64,000 nucleotides of DNA from Sulfitobacter delicatus (GTDB lineage: Bacteria > Pseudomonadota > Alphaproteobacteria > Rhodobacterales > Rhodobacteraceae): the NCBI RefSeq assembly GCF_900102535.1, contig NZ_FNBP01000011.1:62001-126000 (forward strand), given 5' to 3'. The notes beneath the pieces were generated by a model. That model had not been told where the DNA came from. It saw nothing but the letters and a program-made list of their open reading frames with translations, and ran no database searches. Of this stretch, positions 59,198 to 64,000 are shown in pieces. The position numbers were made by a program, and so were the translations under genes. Every line of letters starts with the position of its first letter. Within the stretch, counting starts at the first letter, position 1.

Positions 59198-60130
59198 ATG
59201 ACAAACAGCACCTTGAATTTTGAGCCGGACAGACGCCACTTCCTGGCACTGGGTATGGGTGCAGCTGCAGTGCTCGTGTTGCCCGGCGCGGTGCGCGCGG
59301 CCGACGGGGCGGCCGATATTCGAACGCTCGCCTTCGATGGCGACACGCTGCTGATCGCAGGCGCAACACTGAGGGCGAGCCCCGATGACGGTCGCAGTTG
59401 GCATGACAGGCCAACACCTTCCCCGGTCTCCTCGATCGCCACGCATCCTGCGCGTCCCGGACGTCTCCTTGCCGGTTTGGCGCGGGGAGGGGTGACCGTG
59501 TCCGACGATGGCGGAACGACATGGACTGCCCGAAGCGAGGGGCTTGCCTCCGGCGAGGTCACCGCGCTGGCCGTGGCCGCCGGAAACCCCGACATGATCT
59601 ATGCCGCAATCCGCGGCGACGGCCTTTGGAAGAGCGAGGACGCAGGCGCAACCTGGGCCCTGGCGATGGACAGGCCCTGGCTCGACGCAGCCGAGCGTGA
59701 CCCGCTGACGCTGGCATCGGTCGATCTCGAAACCGGAATGGGCGGCATCTGGATCTATGCGGGAACCGAGAAAGGCCTGACCCGTGTTCCGGACTGTTTC
59801 TGCCGCTGGCAAGACGTTCAGCCCGGCAATGCGATGGACGCGCTGGTGACGGGCGACACGCCACCTGCCGAGGCACCCCTGCCGGCGGACGAGCCGGTCC
59901 TGTCACTGGCCAGTGCCCCTGCGGCACCGTCTACACTTTACGCGGCACTGCCGTCGGGGGTGTGGGCGTCGCAGGACGGCGGCGTGATCTGGACGCACAA
60001 GGCAAAAGGGCAGGGGAGGGCCGTCGCGGTTCACCCTAGGGACGAAAATCACATAGCCGCCCTCCTCAACGGCACCCTGAACCTCAGCCGCGATGGCGGC
60101 GCTACCTGGGCCGCGCTCGCGGTCGCATGA
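59198..60130 (+). CDS. Exported BNR-repeat beta-propeller protein
   Basis: 310 aa from ATG 59198 with GGAGGAGG upstream. Twin-arginine-like leader 'RRHFLALGMGAAAVLVLPGA'. Four to five Asp-box repeats ('ASPDDGRSWHD', 'VSDDGGTTWTA', 'KSEDAGATWAL', 'ASQDGGVIWTH', 'LSRDGGATWAA') show a small propeller like Ycf48. A 'PDCFCRW' Cys pair lies in one loop. It may act as an assembly factor for the oxidase or cytochrome. Linked by 20 bp to the oxidase. Confidence 0.82.
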   Translation: MTNSTLNFEPDRRHFLALGMGAAAVLVLPGAVRAADGAADIRTLAFDGDTLLIAGATLRASPDDGRSWHDRPTPSPVSSIATHPARPGRLLAGLARGGVTVSDDGGTTWTARSEGLASGEVTALAVAAGNPDMIYAAIRGDGLWKSEDAGATWALAMDRPWLDAAERDPLTLASVDLETGMGGIWIYAGTEKGLTRVPDCFCRWQDVQPGNAMDALVTGDTPPAEAPLPADEPVLSLASAPAAPSTLYAALPSGVWASQDGGVIWTHKAKGQGRAVAVHPRDENHIAALLNGTLNLSRDGGATWAALAVA

Positions 60131-60141
60131 TGGAGAACCCC

Positions 60142-60639
60142 ATGAACAGAAGATATGTCCTGGCTTCGCTTGCTGCACTTGGCGTCGGCGGAACCTTCAC
60201 TTTCACGACGCTGACTTCAGCACAAAGCACCGAAGACGCGACCGGTCCCGCAAGTACCGACGTGTCAGACGGAACGAAGCAGATCACGATCTGGCGCGAT
60301 CCGGGCTGCGGTTGCTGCGACAGCTACGCCGATTATCTGGAAGAGAACGGCTATCAGGTGACACGCATCGACGATCGGGATTTTGATAAGCGCTCAATCG
60401 AAGTCGGCGTTCCCGAGCAGGGGCTCGGCTGTCATCTGGCCGAGATCGAAGGCTATTATGTCAGTGGATTGGTACCCTCGGAGATCCTGGAAAGGCTGGT
60501 CACGGAGAAGCCCGACATCACCGGCATTACTTTGCCGGGCATGCCTTCGAACGCGCCAGGAATGGCACGCGTAAAGACCGGTACGCTCAAGACCTATGCG
60601 TTCGGCGAGGGCGGGATCACCGTTTACTCCGATGAGTAA
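60142..60639 (+). CDS. DUF411 metal-binding protein, second copy
   Basis: 165 aa from ATG 60142, chosen because TGGAG lies 6-9 bases upstream; the upstream in-frame ATG at 60127 overlaps the previous gene. Signal peptide, then Cys56-G-Cys58-Cys59 ('RDPGCGCCDSYADYLEENGY'), 'GCHLAEIEGYYVSGLVPSEI' and 'PGMPSNAPGM'. Periplasmic copper binding by family association. Confidence 0.88.
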   Translation: MNRRYVLASLAALGVGGTFTFTTLTSAQSTEDATGPASTDVSDGTKQITIWRDPGCGCCDSYADYLEENGYQVTRIDDRDFDKRSIEVGVPEQGLGCHLAEIEGYYVSGLVPSEILERLVTEKPDITGITLPGMPSNAPGMARVKTGTLKTYAFGEGGITVYSDE

Positions 60640-60643
60640 CTGC

Positions 60644-60772
60644 ATGGATATGATGACCGGCCCGATGATGGGGGTGATGATGTTCGGTGGAGGGCTTTTG
60701 CTCCTGCTCGTCGCCGCGGTTCTGCTGCTCAGCATCGTCGCACTCGTGAAATACCTCAGGAGTGCGACATGA
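60644..60772 (+). CDS. Met/Gly-rich mini membrane protein (42 aa), copy 2
   Basis: M-D-M-M-T-G-P-M-M-G-V-M-M-F-G-G-G head, one helix ('LLLLLVAAVLLLSIVALVKY') and L-R-S-A-T end. Shares the Met-rich head and the V-A-L-V-K-Y-L-R ending with the 39-aa protein at 54068. The stop overlaps the next ATG (ATGA), which implies translation. Confidence 0.65.
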   Translation: MDMMTGPMMGVMMFGGGLLLLLVAAVLLLSIVALVKYLRSAT

Positions 60773-61254
60773 GGCGGGCCGCAACAATCGGTGCCGCTGT
60801 TGCCACATTGACCGCGATCGGTGTTGCCGTCCTCGCGCAGTCGGAAAGCGACGAAGCTTCGGTGGACGGATTGACCTTCCTTGGCGACCCCGTGACTGTA
60901 GCCGACATCGCAGCAGGCGAGACACTCTATGCCGAGAATTGCGCATCCTGTCACGGTGCCGATCTGGAAGGACAGCCCGATTGGCGGCGGCGTCTGGACA
61001 ATGGGCGCATGCCCGCGCCGCCACATGACGAAACCGGCCATACCTGGCACCATTCGGACCGGAACCTCTTTATTGTGACCAAAGGCGGCGTCGGCGCCGT
61101 CGTGCCCGGCTACGAAAGCGACATGCCGGCGTACGATGGCATTCTGACCGACGACGAGATTGCCGATGTTCTCTCTTACATCAAAAGCACCTGGCCGGAT
61201 CGACAGCGCGAATTCCAGGCGGAAGTATCTGCCAACGACAAAGGTGATTTATGA
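60769..61254 (+). CDS. c-type cytochrome, second cassette
   Basis: 161 aa. Haem site Cys58-A-S-Cys61-His62 and the segment 'MPAPPHDETGHTWHHSDRNL', shared with the cytochrome at 45346. 'DMPAYDGILTDDEIADVLSY' supplies the likely Met ligand. Overlaps neighbours on both sides by 4 bases. Confidence 0.9.
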   Translation: MRRAATIGAAVATLTAIGVAVLAQSESDEASVDGLTFLGDPVTVADIAAGETLYAENCASCHGADLEGQPDWRRRLDNGRMPAPPHDETGHTWHHSDRNLFIVTKGGVGAVVPGYESDMPAYDGILTDDEIADVLSYIKSTWPDRQREFQAEVSANDKGDL

Positions 61255-61823
61255 GCGTGACCGAGGAACCCCGCCGCCGGAAGGGTCGGCTACTAACTAT
61301 GATGCCAGTCGCGATCTTCGCCCTCATCGGCGCGGGCTTTTACTGGGGGCTGTTCAATGGTGACGATACTTTAGCGTCACCGCTTATTGGCAAGGCGGTG
61401 CCCGAGTTCGACCTGCCGCCGATAGAAGGCCTGCCGAACGGCCTGTCGACGGCCGATCTGAAGGGGCAGGTGTCCCTGGTCAACGTCTGGGCGTCCTGGT
61501 GTGTACCGTGCCGGGTCGAAATGCCGTTGCTGAACGAACTGGCGGCGCAGGGTGAAGTCCCGATCTTCGGCATTAACTTCAAGGACCGTCCCGAAGAGGC
61601 ATTGGGCTTTCTCGATGAGCTTGGTGACCCTTACACCCGCATCGGCGCCGACCGGAACGGGCGCGTCTCCATCGATTGGGGCGTTTACGGCCTGCCCGAG
61701 ACCTTCGTGATCGATGCCGAGGGCCGAATTGCCTACAAGCATATCGGCCCCTTTGACCGTCGTTCCCTGGAGGAAGACATCCTTCCCGTGGTGCGGCGCC
61801 TTCAGGAAGGAGCCGGATCATGA
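61251..61823 (+). CDS. CcmG/DsbE-like thiol:disulfide protein, second copy
   Basis: 190 aa. N-terminal anchor, Cys84-V-P-Cys87 ('VWASWCVPCRVEMPL'), 'FGINFKDRPEEALGFL' and 'YGLPETFVIDAEG'. Same family as 34381 but without ccmF/H/I beside it, so it may serve the adjacent cytochrome or keep the Dsb-like proteins reduced. Confidence 0.88.
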   Translation: MSVTEEPRRRKGRLLTMMPVAIFALIGAGFYWGLFNGDDTLASPLIGKAVPEFDLPPIEGLPNGLSTADLKGQVSLVNVWASWCVPCRVEMPLLNELAAQGEVPIFGINFKDRPEEALGFLDELGDPYTRIGADRNGRVSIDWGVYGLPETFVIDAEGRIAYKHIGPFDRRSLEEDILPVVRRLQEGAGS

Positions 61824-62344
61824 AACGACGCGAGTTATTGGCTGGTATGGCGGCGCTCGGCGTCGCGGGGCCGGTTCAAGCCAGACCATTAATGCCGCTT
61901 CACGAAAAGCCGCGGGAGATGCTGTCGCCACCTTTCGTCGATGGAAAAGGCCGCGATCTCACGCTGGCGGATTTCCGGGGCAGGGTGGTCCTACTGAACA
62001 TCTGGGCGACCTGGTGCGTTCCCTGCCGTGAAGAGATGCCGACGCTCGACGCCTTGCAGGAGAAAATGGGCGGCGGCGACTTCCATGTCCTGCCGCTGTC
62101 GATCGACCGCGCCGGAATGAAGATCGTCCGCCGCTTCTACGACGAAATCGGTCTTCGTCATCTCGATACATACCTCGCCGAAGACATTCGGGTGATGGCA
62201 GCGTTTGCCGTAGTGGGCCTTCCCACCACGATCCTGATCGACCGCGACGGTTTCGAGCGCGGCAGGCTTGTCGGGCCGGCCGAATGGGACAGTCCCGAGG
62301 TCATGGCCCAGATTCAGAATCTCATCAACGAAAGGAGTGAATAA
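61820..62344 (+). CDS. TlpA-like thioredoxin-fold protein
   Basis: 174 aa. Twin-arginine-like leader 'MKRRELLAGMAALGVAGPVQ', then 'LADFRGRVVLLNIWATWCVP' with Cys66 and Cys69, and 'VVGLPTTILIDRDG' with the cis-Pro. TlpA-type proteins reduce Sco and CuA-site cysteines; an Sco1-type gene is at 63734. Overlaps the previous gene by 4 bases. Confidence 0.88.
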   Translation: MKRRELLAGMAALGVAGPVQARPLMPLHEKPREMLSPPFVDGKGRDLTLADFRGRVVLLNIWATWCVPCREEMPTLDALQEKMGGGDFHVLPLSIDRAGMKIVRRFYDEIGLRHLDTYLAEDIRVMAAFAVVGLPTTILIDRDGFERGRLVGPAEWDSPEVMAQIQNLINERSE

Positions 62345-62347
62345 CCA

Positions 62348-62620
62348 ATGTCTGAAACTTCATCTCACACTGAGAATCCGGTGGCACGCCCATGGCGGCC
62401 ACAATTTGGACAGCGCAGCCTGATTCTCGCGTCAATGACGATCATCGGTGCCGGGCTTTACCTGAACTGGGGTTGGGTGACGGCGATCGGGGCCGCTCCG
62501 CTGATCCTGGCGCTGGCACCCTGCGCCGTGATGTGCGGGCTGGGTGCCTGCGTGATGTGCAAATCGAAATCATGTGACAACAAGAGCACGGCCGCAGAGC
62601 CGGGCCTGCCGAGGGACTGA
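62348..62620 (+). CDS. Small Cys-rich membrane protein
   Basis: 90 aa. Two hydrophobic segments ('LILASMTIIGAGLYLNWGWV', 'IGAAPLILALAPCAVMCGLG') then 'ACVMCKSKSCDNK': Cys at five positions in 22 residues, a likely metal-binding end. Four bases after the TlpA-like stop. Family not recognised. Confidence 0.65.
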   Translation: MSETSSHTENPVARPWRPQFGQRSLILASMTIIGAGLYLNWGWVTAIGAAPLILALAPCAVMCGLGACVMCKSKSCDNKSTAAEPGLPRD

Positions 62621-62655
62621 ACCCGAAAACCTCAAGAAACCTTAAGGAGAAACTA

Positions 62656-62937
62656 ATGACACTTATCAAGAAACTGAGCATGGCGACTGCCGTATCCGCG
62701 CTTTTGGCCACCAGTGTATTCGCCCAGGACAACACCGGTTCGTCCGGCCAGATGATGGACGGTGAGAACGGAATGGCCGGCAATATGATGGACGGCGATA
62801 TGTCCGGCATGGACGGCATGATGCCCATGATGAAGATGATGCAGAAAATGGGCCCGATGATGGAGGCCTGCACCGAGATGATGGAGGCCATGAACAACTC
62901 CGAGGATGAAACCACCCCTTCGACCGACAAGGGCTGA
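62656..62937 (+). CDS. Met-rich periplasmic protein
   Basis: 93 aa with signal peptide ending 'ATSVFAQD'. The mature chain has about two dozen Met in 70 residues, in clusters such as 'DGMMPMMKMMQKMGPMMEAC', with a single Cys. AAGGAG precedes the ATG. Likely a Cu(I)/Ag(I) sponge; resembles the Met-rich part of the EF-hand protein at 31637 without the EF hands. Confidence 0.75.
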   Translation: MTLIKKLSMATAVSALLATSVFAQDNTGSSGQMMDGENGMAGNMMDGDMSGMDGMMPMMKMMQKMGPMMEACTEMMEAMNNSEDETTPSTDKG

Positions 62938-62943
62938 TCAATC

Positions 62944-62971
62944 ATCGCCGGGGGCCAAGGCCCCCGGCGAT
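62944..62971 (+). terminator. Strong hairpin between the Met-rich gene and dsbA
   Basis: ATCGCCGGGGGCC (62944-62956) and GGCCCCCGGCGAT (62959-62971) form a perfect 13-bp stem; only TTT follows. Lacking a T-tract, it may stabilise the upstream mRNA or cut down read-through rather than stop transcription. Confidence 0.5.
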
Positions 62972-62988
62972 TTGACAGGGAAAAATAG

Positions 62989-63744
62989 ATGATACTCAAA
63001 ACTGCCCTTCGCGTGTTTGCGGTCTTCCTCTGGGCGCTGATTTCCACGCCCACGATTTCGTTGGCCCAGCAATCGACGCCGCTCGATCAGGTTGAGCAAG
63101 AGGCCATCAAAGCCTTGATCCTGCAAACCATCCGCGAGAACCCGGAAGTTCTGGTGGATACGCTCCTGGCCTTCCAGGAAGAGGCTCAGGCACAAGCCCA
63201 GGCCGAACAACGGGCTGCGATTCAGCGCGTGGGTGAACTCCTGCTTGCGGACGCAAACACCGGCGTGATGGGCAATCCTGAGGGCGACATCGTGGTTGTC
63301 GAATTCTTCGACTACAACTGCCCCTATTGCCGACGCGCGGCTCCGGTCCTTTTCGAATTGATAGAGGAGAACCCGGACTTGCGCATCATCGTGAGGGAGT
63401 GGCCGATTCTCGGACCCGACTCCGAACTGGCGGCTCGGGCGTCGCTGGCGGCGATAAAACAGAACGGATTCGAGGCCTTCCACGATGCCCTGATGGCGCA
63501 GCCGCGCGCCAATGCCGTCTTTATAAGAAGGGCCGCTGAGCAGGCAGGGCTGGACTACGACCAGTTGCAGGCAGATATGGACGCGCCTGAAGTCGATGCC
63601 CATATCGCAAAGTCTCACGATCTCGCACGGCAGCTTGGAATATCCGGCACGCCGACATTTCTGATCGGGGAAACGCTCGTTCCCGGATTGTTGGAAAAGG
63701 CCGATCTTCAGGCTTTGATTGCGGAGGCCGGAGATGTCGATTGA
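62989..63744 (+). CDS. DsbA/ScsC-like periplasmic thiol oxidoreductase, second copy
   Basis: 251 aa with signal peptide, helical extension ('LLAFQEEAQAQAQAEQRAAI'), Cys111-P-Y-Cys114 ('EFFDYNCPYCRRA') and cis-Pro 'GTPTFLIG'. Same design as the protein at 45840. The stop overlaps the Sco-type gene start by about 11 bases. Confidence 0.9.
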   Translation: MILKTALRVFAVFLWALISTPTISLAQQSTPLDQVEQEAIKALILQTIRENPEVLVDTLLAFQEEAQAQAQAEQRAAIQRVGELLLADANTGVMGNPEGDIVVVEFFDYNCPYCRRAAPVLFELIEENPDLRIIVREWPILGPDSELAARASLAAIKQNGFEAFHDALMAQPRANAVFIRRAAEQAGLDYDQLQADMDAPEVDAHIAKSHDLARQLGISGTPTFLIGETLVPGLLEKADLQALIAEAGDVD

Positions 63745-64000
63745 ACCCGGTGAAACCCCTCCGGAAGCGCGGCTCCTGAGATCCATATTGTGGGGCGCGG
63801 TATTTGTGGCCATTGCCGGGGTCGCAATATTCTCTGCCTTGGAAATGTATCTCGGCAATGGATCGAAGACTGTCCGCTATTCGGGCGAGGCGGATATTCG
63901 ATCCGAATTTTCACTCACGGATCATACCGGACAGGAGGTGACCCAAGCTGATTATTCTGATCGCTGGCAACTTGTTTTTTTTGGTTTCACCAACTGCCCC
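63734..64000 (+). CDS. Sco1/SenC-type copper protein (5' part only)
   Basis: 89 codons to the window edge, no stop. N-terminal membrane helix ('SILWGAVFVAIAGVAIFSAL'), 'FSLTDHTGQEVTQADYSDRW' and the start of the Sco motif 'LVFFGFTNCP', whose second Cys lies beyond the window. Sco proteins deliver copper to cytochrome oxidase or act as thiol reductants. This fits the TlpA-like gene upstream. Confidence 0.88.
   Translation, partial: MSIEPGETPPEARLLRSILWGAVFVAIAGVAIFSALEMYLGNGSKTVRYSGEADIRSEFSLTDHTGQEVTQADYSDRWQLVFFGFTNCP

Noticed and set aside
1..64000. CRISPR arrays, tRNA or rRNA genes, intact insertion sequences
   Set aside because: No regular spaced repeats, no cloverleaf or rRNA sequence, and no transposase gene with terminal inverted repeats was found by reading. 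A small or divergent tRNA could still be missed.

Overview
The window looks like part of a large, GC-rich plasmid (or plasmid-derived region) of an alphaproteobacterium, most likely a Rhodobacterales/roseobacter-type organism. The basis is a complete repABC replication-partition module, plasmid-accessory families common in that order (ParB-like regulator, DUF3768, ArdC-type antirestriction protein, DUF1612/HTH protein), and the protein types of the metal-resistance genes. No tRNA, rRNA, CRISPR array or intact insertion sequence was seen.

Layout. (1) 1-5400: plasmid accessory genes on the minus strand, then a Fic gene on the plus strand broken by an in-frame UAA. (2) 5400-9420: repABC on the minus strand, with two 16-bp parS-like palindromes downstream of repC, a counter-transcribed RNA in the repB-repC gap, and a DnaA box plus palindromes upstream of repA. 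(3) 9420-11900: serine recombinase, DUF1612/HTH protein, rhodanese remnant. (4) 11900-17530: an ACR3/bile-acid-symporter-like permease and a mercury operon (merR divergent from merT-merP-merF-disulfide reductase-merA) with a MerR promoter of 19-bp spacing. (5) 17850-25670: a decayed zone with four disrupted genes (a membrane protein, a multicopper oxidase, a secreted protein and a cation diffusion facilitator) among intact ones (BNR protein, DUF3047 protein, Lgt, a Crp/Fnr regulator). (6) 25690-64000: a large copper and periplasmic-redox island. It holds two Cu P-type ATPases, CopZ, two CueR-type regulators, an OmpR-type two-component system, three intact multicopper oxidases, six c-type cytochromes, a Rieske protein and CcmFGHI. 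It also holds DsbA/ScsB/TlpA/CcmG-type thiol proteins, two DUF411 proteins, Met-rich proteins, two L,D-transpeptidases, an SDR-SPW-VKOR fusion and the start of a Sco1-type protein.

How it works together (inference). The ATPases and CopZ would clear cytosolic Cu(I) under CueR-type control: three clear promoters with a 19-bp spacer and a CTTCCAG-type dyad, plus two weaker ones. In the periplasm the multicopper oxidases would oxidise Cu(I), possibly exchanging electrons with the cytochromes encoded beside them, while Met-rich proteins and DUF411 proteins hold copper. The Dsb/Scs/Ccm/VKOR set would repair or rebuild thiols and c-type cytochromes damaged by copper. Two paralogous cassettes of this kind lie at 41.9-46.6 kb and 56.8-63.7 kb.

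The most interesting signal outside the genes is a recurring direct repeat, TACA-N6-(T/G)ACA with a 10-bp period. It lies in at least eight intergenic regions between 19.8 and 53.9 kb, including just upstream of the response-regulator gene. It is a good candidate for the operator of that two-component system and would define a plasmid-borne copper-redox regulon.
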